Part shown: piece after piece, positions 46,567 to 58,700 of the stretch
Position numbering within the stretch: position 1 is the stretch's first letter
Layout: each line of letters starts with the position of its first letter
From: Callipepla californica brunnescens
Lineage: Eukaryota > Chordata > Aves > Galliformes > Odontophoridae
Assembly: GCA_023055505.1 (NCBI GenBank)
Contig: JALIRH010000124.1
Coordinates: 621,501-685,500 of the forward strand
Direction of reading: 5' to 3'
DNA length: 64,000 nt
Notes under the pieces: model-generated
Told to the model about the DNA's origin: nothing
The model's input: the letters and a program-made list of their open reading frames with translations, nothing else
The model's database searches: none
Translations under genes and position numbers: made by a program

Positions 46567-46586
46567 AGCGCCCCCTCCCCTGGTGG
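46567..46586. promoter_or_regulatory. CTCF-like motif, copy 4 (with 5-base insertion)
   Basis: The core AGCGCCCCCT and CTGGTGG are separated by extra bases (CCC duplicated), 307 bp after copy 3. Cassette flanks are kept. Confidence 0.4.
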
Positions 46587-46720
46587 CGTGGAGGGGAACT
46601 GCAGCCCCTTAGGGATCTCCTGGGGCATATAGAGACCCACAGCGACCCATAGCAGGACCCACAGTGACCCACAGCAAACCATATTGGGACCCATAGCGGG
46701 ACCCAGAGAGACCCACAGAC

Positions 46721-47087
46721 TGTTACAATGAAGGGTCGGGAACCCAGCTTGATGCTAGCTAATGTTCCATTTATTAAGCAACAACTCAAAGCTTAGATAG
46801 ACAGAGAAGCAGTGTGTGTTAGGATCTAACTGGGGGAAGCTGCAAGGATCTAATTGAGGGAATTTACACTCCTCAGTGTTAACAGGTCAAGAATATAAAA
46901 CACTCCTAGTCATCTAAACAAACAGTTTCTTATTGCTATCCATTACTGTCTTCTGTTTCTTTTCACTCCTTAGACATGGTTGTCTCAAGCTTATCAGCTT
47001 ATCTTTACACAGCCTACGTCCAAGGTTTATGGCCTGATTCCTGCTTAGCTAACAGTTCCGTCTGACTCCCACTTTTGCCATCACCCA
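46721..47087 (-). repeat. 3' LTR of class II ERV
   Basis: Bounded by the polypurine tract on the inside; the minus-strand start is TGGGTGATGG and the end GTAACA, 367 bp. AATAAA is at about 46770 (minus). The outer edge lies in the 10-bp satellite, so the element inserted into that satellite or was placed there by rearrangement. Confidence 0.75.
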
Positions 47088-47102
47088 CTTCTCCCCCTTT
47101 CT
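47088..47102 (-). other. Polypurine tract
   Basis: AGAAAGGGGGAGAAG on the minus strand, directly before the LTR, as needed to prime plus-strand DNA synthesis. Confidence 0.75.
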
Positions 47103-48300
47103 GTTATGAATATTTTCTTTGTAGCATTGTCAATCATCTTTTTGCGCACATTGTAAAATGCAAGGAAGTAACAGCAAAAGCGTTACAACGATCATCGCAA
47201 TGTAGCACATCATTTTTAAGATACTGTGGAGCCATCCGGTGAGACCCCCATCCCGAGAATAATTTGTCCAACCAGTCCCAATCCCTCTGTTCCTGCAGTT
47301 TCTTCACTCCATCCCATATGGTCTTGATACTTGCTTGAATTGAAACGGAATGTTCTGACAGGTTCATGCAGCACATTCCTTCGAAATCCTCCCAGCCATG
47401 GCCTTGCGCCAGAAGTAGGAAATCAGTAGCAGCGCAATTTTGTGGCGCAGCATGTCTGACACTGTCCGCATCAAGTAAAAGACCTGTTAAAGCTAAACTA
47501 GTGGCATTTCCTTGTTTTGCTAAGCAAGAACCCAGTTTGTTCAGTGTTGCCAAAGCTTTAGCAACAGCAACCTGCGGTGTGAAAAAGGAAACGGCTCCTA
47601 TGGTCTCCCTGTTCCAAAACTTCATGTTATCATCACAATCTGATCTGAAGGTGTGGGTCATTCTCCTAAAACGGTGATGAGAATATTTCTTTCTCCATTG
47701 CAAGACAGTTGTCTCATTTCGGGTAAGGATGGTTAAACGCCCGAGACTACATGGCCCACCTCTAATGTAAGAAGGAATGGCAGGCCATGCCCGGTCAGCG
47801 CAACTACGGAAAACTCCATCTGGTAACTGTAAAGGAGCATTTACTGATTTTGAAAGGCTGGGTGAGGTGTAATTACACCACAGAGTTTGGTTATTGATGG
47901 CTGTGTCTACGGGACTGACATCCCATAGTTTGGTTTTATTTTTTCCAGTAGAATGGAATCTCAGGCAGAAGTCCATTTTTATAGATCCTAAGAAATCTAT
48001 TTCTTGTGGCTCTAATTTGGCAGACGGAAGATATGGAACCCATCCATCCCAATTATCTACCGAATTTGTGCCAGTAAAGATTGCTCGTGAGGGACCAGGG
48101 ATTGGCCACTCGTCTATGGGAAAGCCCACCAAGCGGGTAGAGAAGGGATTTTGCGCAGTTGCAGTGGCTAAGCAAAGTGTTTCCTGATGAGTAATATTAG
48201 CAAGTGTAAGCCACACATTCGTTTTTGGGAGGGTAATAAAACCAGTAGAGAGTCCTGACATTTCAAGAAGTCAAGTCCATACAGTAGCTGGTCTCATCCT
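47100..48300 (-). pseudogene. Class II ERV env, near full length but broken
   Basis: A 375-codon frame (47134-48261) covers most of the surface subunit, with several N-x-S/T sites, and the transmembrane ectodomain including EGMCCMNLSEHSVSIQ. A basic stretch HHRFRR could be the cleavage site. Three breaks are visible. A TGA lies upstream, between an ATG near 48298 and the ATG at 48261. The first Cys expected in the CX6CC motif reads Trp. After KLFSGWG (about 47245) the frame shifts, so the hydrophobic anchor (IAMIVVTLLLLLPCILQ, about 47130-47200) is in another frame. Env would mediate receptor binding and fusion; this copy lacks an in-frame anchor. Confidence 0.8.
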
Positions 48301-49120
48301 TCCTTGGTTGTGTTTTCATCTGTTGTCGACCAAGTCTGTTCCTCGCGGTATGGTTTCACGTTCTTCGCAGGAATCCACCTGGGGCCTTTTCCTGTGGAGA
48401 CACAAGCATAACCTCTCCCCCATGTGACAAGAGGATATGGCCCCATTATCATACCTGTTTCTGGGTGGCGAATCAACACCGGAGCCTTGATTCTTCTTTC
48501 CAATGTGATATTCGAACTAAAATGTCGGACTATCGGGGGATTGGTATCTAGCAGAGAAGAATTCAAAAAGTGAAAACATAAAGAGCTTTATGTAGTCGCT
48601 CCTCAGGAGGGGAAGCTCCCATTCCCCCTTTCTGTTGTGCTAATAGACGCTTTAAAGATTGGTGTGACCGCTCAATTGACCTGGAGGGGAATGAGGGATC
48701 GCGGTGATGTGCATAATGCCCCAAGAATCCAGGAAGGCTTTTGTCGCAGCAGAGGTATATGCAGGACCATGATCTGTTTTTAATTGGGAAGGGATACCTA
48801 ATGTAGCAAAAGCACGCAGCAAACGCTTGCGAACATCTCGTGCCTTTTCTCCTGTATGACAAGAGGAAAATAAAGCTCCGGAAAAAGTATCAATCGAGGA
48901 ATGTGTATATTTCAGCTTACCAAACCATGGGTAATGTGTGACATCCATTTGCCATAGCTGGAGGCTCTGCAGATCTCTGGGGTTAACCCCCCCTGCTATT
49001 GATGGGAAAGAATGCCTCTGGCAGTCGGGACATACCGCTGTAATGTTTGATGCTTGTTGGGAGGTAAGCCCAGACTGTCGTTTAAGACCTCCAGCATTCT
49101 GATGAAAGAAGGAGTGGCTA
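48294..49120 (-). pseudogene. Class II ERV integrase, frameshifted
   Basis: The HHCC zinc-binding part is readable at about 49010-49120 (HSFFHQNAGGLKR, then VCPDCQRH). The core 48652-48948 opens MDVTHYPWFGKL with the first catalytic Asp and has KTDHGPAYTS with the second. The Glu motif IERSHQSLKRLL lies in a different frame (48563-48862), so a frameshift falls near 48690. The C-terminal domain with YPLVTWGRGYACVSTGKG and WIPAKNVKP is in 48294-48566. Confidence 0.82.
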
Positions 49121-49418
49121 AGTTTAGCTTGCGCTATTCGGTCTGGTAAAACACGGACATATCAGCTTGAGATTCCCTTCTGCCGTGAAACCAGGTAAAG
49201 ATGTGTGTGAGCGGATGTGCATTACAAAATAAGGATGAGTGTGGGAGTCTAAAAAAAAAAAAGTTCCTGGAACAAAATAAACAATGAAGAGTGAGAAATA
49301 TTGCGTAATATGGATGCTTCTGCTCGCTGAACAATTCCTGCAACAGAAGCTGAGTCGGTAATAGGATTGAAAGGTGTGGACCATTTCCAAAAAACTCGGA
49401 CAACAGCAGCTGGTTCCA

Positions 49419-50920
49419 CTATTTGTGGAGAACCAGGAACAATTTCAATATCCGAATCCCATTGCTTCTGTTGATTATCCCACCATCAAATAACTGATTT
49501 GTGTGATCTTCCAGACCCATCCGTAATCTGGTAAGGGCCTGCAGCAGCTGATCACTTCTTTTTGGTGTGGATGTGAAGTGAACATTGAGGTTCAATAGCT
49601 TGTGTGACGGTGCGTGGGAAGTAAGGCTGCCTGTATAGCTTGCCAATGCCATGCTAAAGGCATCTGCTTGCTGATCAAGCCATTGTAAATACACATTTGT
49701 CACAGGTAAACAACTAGAGGAAAAGTCTACCCCTGATAACATCAGCAAGCGCTGCCTAGCTTTGATTCTCAGGGAAGCAAACATCTCATGCTGTGTCAGG
49801 ATTGTCTTTGTCAACTGGTTTGGCAAAAAAATCCATTCAATAATGAATAGTGGGTCTGGCCTTTGAAAATCCCACTGAAAAATTAGCGCATGAGGTTGTC
49901 GAGCAGGGTTGAGGATCATTAGAAAAAAAGGTAACTCCGGGGCACACCGATGAGCTTGTCTGTTAGTGCTAGCTGCAGCAACTTTTTGCAAGGCACTAGC
50001 CACTTCAGAGCCAAGACGGCAGGGAGAGTGTAAATCAGAATCCCCTTTCAGTAGTTCCAAAAGAGGATACAAGTCTGCATTAGAGATACCCAAGAGCGCT
50101 CAGACCCAGTTAATTGATCCCAACCATTTTTGTACATCGTGTCAATTTTTCACATCAGTTTGTCTTTGGAAGGGCTAGGGAATGATAGTCTGGGCTCTGA
50201 TGCACCAGCCTAAATATTTCCATGGTGATATTTTCTGCATTTTTTCAGGCGCAATACAGAAACCTGCCGAATTAACAGCAGTTGTAAGGAGGGCTACTGC
50301 TTCCTCCATGATCTCGTGATGTTGCGCGGTTACTAAGATGTCGTCCATCTAATGATACAATAAAACATTTGGCATTGTGTCTGGAATGGGGCTAAGCACT
50401 TTAGCTACATACCACTGACAAATGGTGGGGCTATTTTTCATTCCTTGTGGCAGCACAACCCACTGGTATCTCTGCAACGGGGCTTGCATGTTGATGCTTG
50501 GAACTGAAAAAGCAAATGGAGGGGCATCCTCAGGGTGTAATGGACTATTAAAAAAGCAGTCTTGAAGATCAGTGCCAGTCAAATGCCAGTCTCGGGGAAT
50601 CATAGTGGGTGACAGGAGGCCTGGTTGAAGGGCTCCCATATTTTCCAGAGCATCATTCATTTTTCTGAGGTCATGGAACAAGCGCCATTGACCAGTTTGT
50701 TTCTTAATGACAAATCCAGGTGAGTTCCAAGGATTAGTGGAGGTACAGTATGTCCTTTTGCTAATTGTTCCGCTACCAAGTCTTGGAGGGCGCCAAGTTT
50801 TTCTAGCGGAAGGGGCCATTGATCCACCCATCTCGGGGTATCTGTTTTCCATATTAGCTTAAGGGCGTCGCACCTCTCAATGGCCCCTCCCGAAAATCTG
50901 ACTTGATAGTGACTCCCCAC
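49419..50920 (-). pseudogene. Class II ERV reverse transcriptase, stop at the YMDD tyrosine
   Basis: Palm motifs are readable: WRLFHDLRKMND, GTDLQDCFFNSPLHP (first Asp) and LPQGMKNSPTICQWYV. The next motif reads Y-H-stop-M-D-D: TAG (50349-50351) replaces the tyrosine of YMDD. Downstream, 49419-50093 covers thumb and connection (LLELLKGDSDLHSP, YTGSLTSHAPSHKLL). RNase H proper is degraded between 49120 and 49420, where FVMHIRSHTSLPGF is recognisable. The upstream start (50657-50920) is in another frame. Confidence 0.82.
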
Positions 50921-53900
50921 TGAACCATAACATCAGGGCCCCATAAATATCATCGGAATTGGCAACACAAACGGTTTGATAGTAGCTACCCGATCTTCAG
51001 GTCCTCTGATTGGAATGAACTCAGCACTTTGCTGGCTGTTCCTTGCACCTCCCACCCCAGCTAATGTATGGGATGATTTGTATGATGTAACCCAAAACCA
51101 AACCCCAGGCCTACCCCTTCTCTCACCCTGACACTCGAACCAAACCTCCGCCTAAACCTAACCCTAATATCTAAGCCTAAGCCTAACCCTTCCAATTGCC
51201 CTAGCCCTAACACTAACCCTTTTCCTATACCTAACCCTGACCTCAACCCTGATCCTAACCTTTCCCTAACCCTAACACCAACCCGTAACATCATTTGAAT
51301 CCTAATCCTATTCCAAACCTTAACCCTATCCCAAGGCCTAACCCTACTCTGACCTTTACACTCCAACTAACCCAACCTCGATCAAGAAATACAAATGGAA
51401 TCCTAAACCTAAACCTAAACCTAAACCTACTGCTAACACCACAAGTCAGCCTACTGTTCTCCCTAAATCTAATCATAAATCTCAAAAAATCTTTGTCCCT
51501 AACCCTAGTCATAAATCCAGTCCAAACTCTGAAACTTTCCCAAAACCTATGCCTATTCCTAACACTTACCTTAAGTCTATCCCTAACACTAACCCTTCTC
51601 CCAGACACAACCCTAAAGCCAACACTAATCCTAACCTAATCTTTATCCTAATCCTAAACCTAATCCTAACTCTTACCCTAATTCTAACTCTACCCTAACC
51701 CTAACTCTGACCCTCAAACCAAACCCACATTTAAGCACAACCCTAATCCCGACACCTAGCATCAGATTACCACAACCCTAACGGAACCCTAACCCTAACA
51801 CTAATGCTATGACTATCCCAAACCCTAACCCAAGTACTAGACCAAACCATACCCCTATCCCTCACTCTAAAACTAACAACCCTAACTAAACTCTAACCGT
51901 AACCCTATCCCTAATACTAACACTAATCATCTTTTAAACACCAATGTTATTCCTATTCCTAAACCTTACCCAATCTCCAAATGAAATCCAAGGCCGGTGC
52001 CTTCTCACACCCTAACGATCAAACCAAACCTACATCTAAACCTAACCCTAAATCCAATCTTTACCCTAAACCATACACTTGCCCTGGCCTTAACACTAAC
52101 CCTTTCCCTATACCTAACCCTAACCCTAACCTTAACACTAATTTGAGGCCTATCCCTAGTAGGAACCCAAAACCTAATTGGAATCTGAATCCTGTTCTTA
52201 ACCTTAACCCTAACACGACTTAACTCTACTCTGACCCTAAAAGTCAAATTAACCCTACTCCTTACCCTAAACCTCAATCTAAACCTAAACCTAACCCTAA
52301 ACCTAAACTTCACAAGAACACTCAACCTAATCCTAGCACTAACCTAAACTAAAACTAAAACAACTTTTTTGCTAACCCTAATCCTAAATCTAACCCTAAC
52401 CCCAAAACTCCCCCAAACCTGACCCTAAACCTAATCCACTCCAAAATCCTTACCCTAACCCTAACCCCAAACACCCTAATACTAGAACTAAAGCAATCCT
52501 TCACCCTAACCCTAAAACTAACAATTTAACTTTGACCCTAAAACTCAAATTCACCCTACATACACTTTATGCTACCTAGGTTAGGGTCAGGCTCAATCTG
52601 GGTTTTGTGTTGGGGTCAAAGGGATAGGGTTAGGGTAGAGTTCGAGTTAGGATGAAGGTAATGCTTACAGATATGTTTAGAGAATGGAACAGGGTTAGGG
52701 TTAAGGTTAGGGTAAGGTTGAAGGTTAGGCTCAGGGACAGATTTAGGGTTAGAGTTTGGGTTCCTTTTAGGTTTAGGGATAGGGTTAGGGTACGGTTAGG
52801 TATTGTACAACGCTAAGTGTTAGCTTCTGGGTAAGGGATAGGGTTAGGGTAAGGGTTAGATTCAGGGTTAGGGTTAGCATTAGCATCAGGGTTAGGGTTA
52901 TGGTAAGAGTTAGGATAGGGAATGGGATACAGTTAGGGTAAGGGTTAGGAATAGGGTTAGGGTTACATTAAGGTTAGGGTTAGTGTTTGGATCAGGGGTA
53001 GGGTTAGGAATAAAGTTAGAGTAAGGGCTAGGATTAGGGTTAGGGTTAGGGTAGGGATACGGTTAGGGTAGAGTTAAGGTTAGGGTAGGGTTAGGGTTAG
53101 GGTAGGGGTTAGGGATAGGGTTAGGGTTAGGGTTAGGGTTAGGTTAGGGTTTGGGTTATGGTAAGAGTTAGGATAGGGATTGTGATACGGTTAGGGTAAG
53201 GGTTAGGAATAGGGATAGGGTTTGATTAGGGTAAGGGTTATTGTTTGGATTAGGGGTAGGGTTACGAATAAAGTTAGAGTTAGGGCTAGGATTAGGGTTA
53301 CGGTTCGGGATTGGATTAGTGTTAGGGTAAGGAATAAAGTTAGAGTTAGTGTTAGGATTAGGGTTAGGGTAAAGTAGGGTTAGGGGTAGGGTTAGGGTTA
53401 GGGTTAGGGTTAGGGTTAGGGTTAGGGTTAGGGTTAGGGTTAGGGTTAGGGTTAGGGTTAGGCTAGGGTTAGGGTAAGGGTTAGGGTTAGGATAAGAATT
53501 AGGATAGGGATTGTGATACAGTTAAGGTAAGGGTTAGGAATTAGGGTTAGGGTTAGGGTTAGGATTAGGGTTAGGGTTAGGGTTAGGATTAGGGTTAGGG
53601 TTAAGGTTAGAGTTAGGATTAGGGTTAGGGTTAGGGTTAGGGTTAGGGTTAGGGTTAGGGTTAGGGTTAGGGTTAGGGTTAGGGTTAGGGTTAGGGTTAG
53701 GGTTAGGTAAGGGTTAGGGTTAGGGTAAGAATTAGGATAGGGATTGTGATACAGTTAAGGTAAGGGTTAGGAATTAGGGTTAGGGTTAGGGTTAGGTTTA
53801 GGTTTAGGTTTAGGGTTAGGGTTAGGGTTAGGGTTAGGGTTAATGTAGTTTAGGGCTAGGGTTATGGTTAGGGTTAGGATAGGGTTAATGTAGGGTTAGG

Positions 53901-55713
53901 GTTAGTGCTAGGAATCAATTTGGAGGAAGGAAAAGGTATAGGAATTGGTTCATTGTTAGCGTTAGTCTTCAGGGTTAGGGTTCGGATTTAGCACTATGTT
54001 TCAGGTTCCTTTTAGGTTTAGTGATAAGGATTAGGGGTACGTTTAGGTATTGTACAATGCTAAGTGTTAGCTTCTGGGTGGGGGTTGGGGTTAGATTAAG
54101 GGTGAGGGTTAGGGTTAGGACTAGATTTAGGATTAGGTTTAGGAATAGGTTTTCTTTGATTGTTAGGGTGAGAGAAAGGTTAGGCCTTGGGTTTGTTTTT
54201 GGAATAGTTTTGGGTTTCAGAATAGGAATTGGGTTAGTATTTGGAATCTGATTGCTTTAGTATTAGTGTTAGGGTGGGGGTTAGAAGTTAGGTGAGCGTT
54301 GTGGTAATCTAATGCTTTGTGTTAGGCTTAGGGTTGGGCTTTTACTTGAGGTTGGTGTTAGGGTCAGCTTTAGTTTGAAGGTAGATTTAGAGTTTAAATT
54401 GTGGTCATGCTTGGGATTAGTTTTAGAGTTAGGGTAAGATTTAGGTTTCCTTTCAGTGTTAGGCTGTGAGAATTGTAGGCTTTGTGTTTTTGGGTTTGTG
54501 TTGGGTTTAGGAATTGGAATAGTGTTTGGGATAGTATTAGCGTTAAGGCTGGGGTTAGAGTTAGGTGATGGCTGTGGTAATCTAATGCTTTGTGTTAGGT
54601 TTAGGGTTGGGCTTCCATCTGGGGTTGGTTTTAAGGTCCCATTTAGATTTCAGGAAGAATTGGAGTTCAATTGAGGTAACGGTTAGGATTAGATTTAGGG
54701 TTCTGATAAGGGTTAGGTTAGGGTTAGGGTTTGGTTCCAAGTTGTTTTTAGGGTTAGGGTTAACGTTAGGTTTCAGGATAGGGTTAGGAATATAGCTAGG
54801 TGTTTGTTAGGTAAGGTTTAGTCCTGGGGTTTCAGTTCGGGTTAGGTGAAGCGTTAGTTTTACAGTTAGAAGACATGTTAGGGTTAGGGTTAGGTTTTGG
54901 TGTAGATTTAGGTTTAGGGTAAGGGTTAGGGATGTAGATGAAGTGGAAGGGGTAGGGTTCTCTTTAGTTTTAGGACCAGGGAAGGGTCCTAAAAGGGCCT
55001 TGGCTAAGGGTGAGTTTTAGTATTTGATTTAGCGTTGCGTTCAGATCTAGGTTAGTTTGAGTGTCAGGCTGAGAGAAGGGGTAGGCCTTGGGTTTGGTTC
55101 TGGCTTAGTGTTAGGTTTAGGAATAGGAATAGTTTTGGTGTTTGGATTGGGTTTGGGGTTAGTAGTAGGGATTGGATTGGGGTTAGTGTTAGGTGAGATC
55201 TGCGGTAATCTGATGCTTTCTTTGAGGCTTGAGGTTTGAGCTTAAACGTGGTGTTGGTTTTAGGGTAGGATTTAGGGCTAGGGTTTGGTTGAGGGTAGCA
55301 TTAGGTTTAGGTTTAGGGGAAGGGTTTTGGTTAGGGTAGAGGTTAGAATTCTGGTTTGGGTTAGGAATAGGGTTCTGGACAAGGTAAGGATTTAGTCCTA
55401 GGTTTCCAGTTAGGGTAAGGTGAAGTGCTGGTGTTCTAGTTAGGAGAAGAGTTAGGTTGAGGTTTCGGGTTAGGTTTTTTTGTCGATTTAGGTTTTAGGT
55501 AAGGGGTAGATTTTAGACAACATGAGCTTTCTGGTCAGAGTAGGGTTAGGCCTTAGAATATGGATAAGATTAGGATAAATGTAGGGTTAGTTTCGGGTTT
55601 AGGTTAGTTTGAGTGTTAGGCTGAGAGAAGGGGAGGGCCTTGGGTTTGGGTTTGGTTTAGGGTTAAGATAAGGTTTAGGAATAGGAGTAGGTTTGGGGTT
55701 TGGATTGGGTTTG
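50900..55713. repeat. 4814-bp tandem unit 1
   Basis: Begins GACTTGATAGTGACTCCCC inside the retroviral protease/RT boundary, then C-strand telomere-like DNA (51074-52570), a polarity switch at about 52570-52590, and G-strand telomere-like DNA with perfect TTAGGG runs (for example 53390-53460 and 53620-53705). It ends at GGGTTTGG, where unit 2 starts with the same GACTTGATAG. Open frames inside read VRVRV or NPNPK strings and are by-products. Confidence 0.93.
50921..51073 (-). pseudogene. Class II ERV protease C-terminal scrap
   Basis: On the minus strand a short protease-end sequence (IFMGP, stop, then SVGSHYQVRF in a neighbouring frame) leads into RT. The PR active site is missing. The scrap and a little more (50900-51073) is repeated at 55714 and 60528 in the tandem units. 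Confidence 0.55.
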
Positions 55714-58700
55714 GACTTGATAGTGACTCCCCACTGAACCATAACATCAGGGCCCCATAAATATCATCGGAATTGGCAACACAAACGGTTTGATAGTAGC
55801 TACCCGATCTTCAGGTCCTCTGATTGGAATGAACTCAGCACTTTGCTGGCTGTTCCTTGCACCTCCCACCCCAGCTAATGTATGGGATGATTTGTATGAT
55901 GTAACCCAAAACCAAACCCCAGGCCTACCCCTTCTCTCACCCTGACACTCGAACCAAACCTCCGCCTAAACCTAACCCTAATATCTAAGCCTAAGCCTAA
56001 CCCTTCCAATTGCCCTAGCCCTAACACTAACCCTTTTCCTATACCTAACCCTGACCTCAACCCTGATCCTAACCTTTCCCTAACCCTAACACCAACCCGT
56101 AACATCATTTGAATCCTAATCCTATTCCAAACCTTAACCCTATCCCAAGGCCTAACCCTACTCTGACCTTTACACTCCAACTAACCCAACCTCGATCAAT
56201 AAATACAAATGGAATCCTAAACCTAAACCTAAACCTAAACCTACTGCTAACACCACAAGTCAGCCTACTTTTCTCCCTAAATCTAATCATAAATCTCAAA
56301 AAATCTTTGTCCCTAACCCTAATCATAAATCCAGTCCAAACTCTGAAACTTTCCCAAAACCTATGCCTATTCCTAACACTTACTCTTACCCTAAGTCTAT
56401 CCCTAACACTAACCCTTCTCCCAGACACAACCCTAAAGCCAACACTAATCCTAACCTAATCTTTATCCTAATCCTAAACCTAATCCTAACTCTTACCCTA
56501 ATTCTAACTCTACCCTAACCCTAACTCTGACCCTCAAACCAAACCCACATTTAAGCACAACCCTAATCCCGACACCTAGCATCAGATTACCACAACCCTA
56601 ACGGAACCCTAACCCTAACACTAATGCTATGACTATCCCAAACCCTAACCCAAGTACTAGACCAAACCATACCCCTATCCCTCACTCTAAAACTAACAAC
56701 CCTAACTAAACTCTAACCGTAACCCTATCCCTAATACTAACACTAATCATCTTTTAAACACCAATGTTATTCCTATTCCTAAACCTTACCCAATCTCCAA
56801 ATGAAATCCAAGGCCGGTGCCTTCTCACACCCTAACGATCAAACCAAACCTACATCTAAACCTAACCCTAAATCCAATCTTTACCCTAAACCATACACTT
56901 GCCCTGGCCTTAACACTAACCCTTTCCCTATACCTAACCCTAACCCTAACCTTAACACTAATTTGAGGCCTATCCCTAGTAGGAACCCAAAACCTAATTG
57001 GAATCTGAATCCTGTTCTTAACCTTAACCCTAACACGACTTAACTCTACTCTGACCCTAAAAGTCAAATTAACCCTACTCCTTACCCTAAACCTCAATCT
57101 AAACCTAAACCTAACCCTAAACCTAAACTTCACAAGAACACTCAACCTAATCCTAGCACTAACCTAAACTAAAACTAAAACAACTTTTTTGCTAACCCTA
57201 ATCCTAAATCTAACCCTAACCCCAAAACTCCCCCAAACCTGACCCTAAACCTAATCCACTCCAAAATCCTTACCCTAACCCTAACCCCAAACACCCTAAT
57301 ACTAGAACTAAAGCAATCCTTCACCCTAACCCTAAAACTAACAATTTAACTTTGACCCTAAAACTCAAATTCACCCTACATACACTTTATGCTACCTAGG
57401 TTAGGGTCAGGCTCAATCTGGGTTTTGTGTTGGGGTCAAAGGGATAGGGTTAGGGTAGAGTTCGAGTTAGGATGAAGGTAATGCTTACAGATATGTTTAG
57501 AGAATGGAACAGGGTTAGGGTTAAGGTTAGGGTAAGGTTGAAGGTTAGGCTCAGGGACAGATTTAGGGTTAGAGTTTGGGTTCCTTTTAGGTTTAGGGAT
57601 AGGGTTAGGGTACGGTTAGGTATTGTACAACGCTAAGTGTTAGCTTCTGGGTAAGGGATAGGGTTAGGGTAAGGGTTAGATTCAGGGTTAGGGTTAGCAT
57701 TAGCATCAGGGTTAGGGTTATGGTAAGAGTTAGGATAGGGAATGGGATACAGTTAGGGTAAGGGTTAGGAATAGGGTTAGGGTTACATTAAGGTTAGGGT
57801 TAGTGTTTGGATCAGGGGTAGGGTTAGGAATAAAGTTAGAGTAAGGGCTAGGATTAGGGTTAGGGTTAGGGTAGGGATACGGTTAGGGTAGAGTTAAGGT
57901 TAGGGTAGGGTTAGGGTTAGGGTAGGGGTTAGGGATAGGGTTAGGGTTAGGGTTAGGGTTAGGTTAGGGTTTGGGTTATGGTAAGAGTTAGGATAGGGAT
58001 TGTGATACGGTTAGGGTAAGGGTTAGGAATAGGGATAGGGTTTGATTAGGGTAAGGGTTATTGTTTGGATTAGGGGTAGGGTTACGAATAAAGTTAGAGT
58101 TAGGGCTAGGATTAGGGTTAGGGTTCGGGATTGGATTAGTGTTAGGGTAAGGAATAAAGTTAGAGTTAGTGTTAGGATTAGGGTTAGGGTAAAGTAGGGT
58201 TAGGGGTAGGGTTAGGGTTAGGGTTAGGGTTAGGGTTAGGGTTAGGGTTAGGGTTAGGGTTAGGGTTAGGGTTAGGGTTAGGCTAGGGTTAGGGTAAGGG
58301 TTAGGGTTAGGATAAGAATTAGGATAGGGATTGTGATACAGTTAAGGTAAGGGTTAGGAATTAGGGTTAGGGTTAGGGTTAGGATTAGGGTTAGGGTTAG
58401 GGTTAGGATTAGGGTTAGGGTTAAGGTTAGAGTTAGGATTAGGGTTAGGGTTAGGGTTAGGGTTAGGGTTAGGGTTAGGGTTAGGGTTAGGGTTAGGGTT
58501 AGGGTTAGGGTTAGGGTTAGGTAAGGGTTAGGGTTAGGGTAAGAATTAGGATAGGGATTGTGATACAGTTAAGGTAAGGGTTAGGAATTAGGGTTAGGGT
58601 TTGGGTTAGGTTTAGGTTTAGGTTTAGGGTTAGGGTTAGGGTTAGGGTTAGGGTTAATGTAGTTTAGGGCTAGGGTTATGGTTAGGGTTAGGATAGGGTT

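Larger units (their letters stand above)
44580..46720. repeat. 10-bp satellite (GACCCACAGC / GACCCATAGC)
   Basis: Tandem 10-bp units GACCCACAGC, GACCCATAGC, GACCCATAGA and variants, about 2.1 kb. A distinct cassette of roughly 100-120 bases interrupts it four times (near 45200-45290, 45980-46075, 46230-46330 and 46535-46640). Open minus-strand frames rich in Gly, Ser, Leu and Trp are repeat by-products. Confidence 0.9.
46721..51073 (-). mobile_element. Class II (alpha/beta-like) endogenous retrovirus, 5'-truncated
   Basis: Minus-strand order: protease end (51060-50850), RT and connection (about 50920-49419), integrase (about 49120-48294), env (about 48300-47100), polypurine tract (47088-47102) and 3' LTR (46721-47087). 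Gag, primer site and 5' LTR are missing: the left end stops in telomere-like DNA at about 51073. Stops and frameshifts are present in PR, RT, integrase and env. The Env TM style is close to avian alpharetroviruses, while pol looks beta/alpha-like. Confidence 0.85.

Noticed and set aside
52540..52620. Telomere fusion point
   Set aside because: Fusion gives TTAGGG followed by CCCTAA on one strand; here the order is the opposite.
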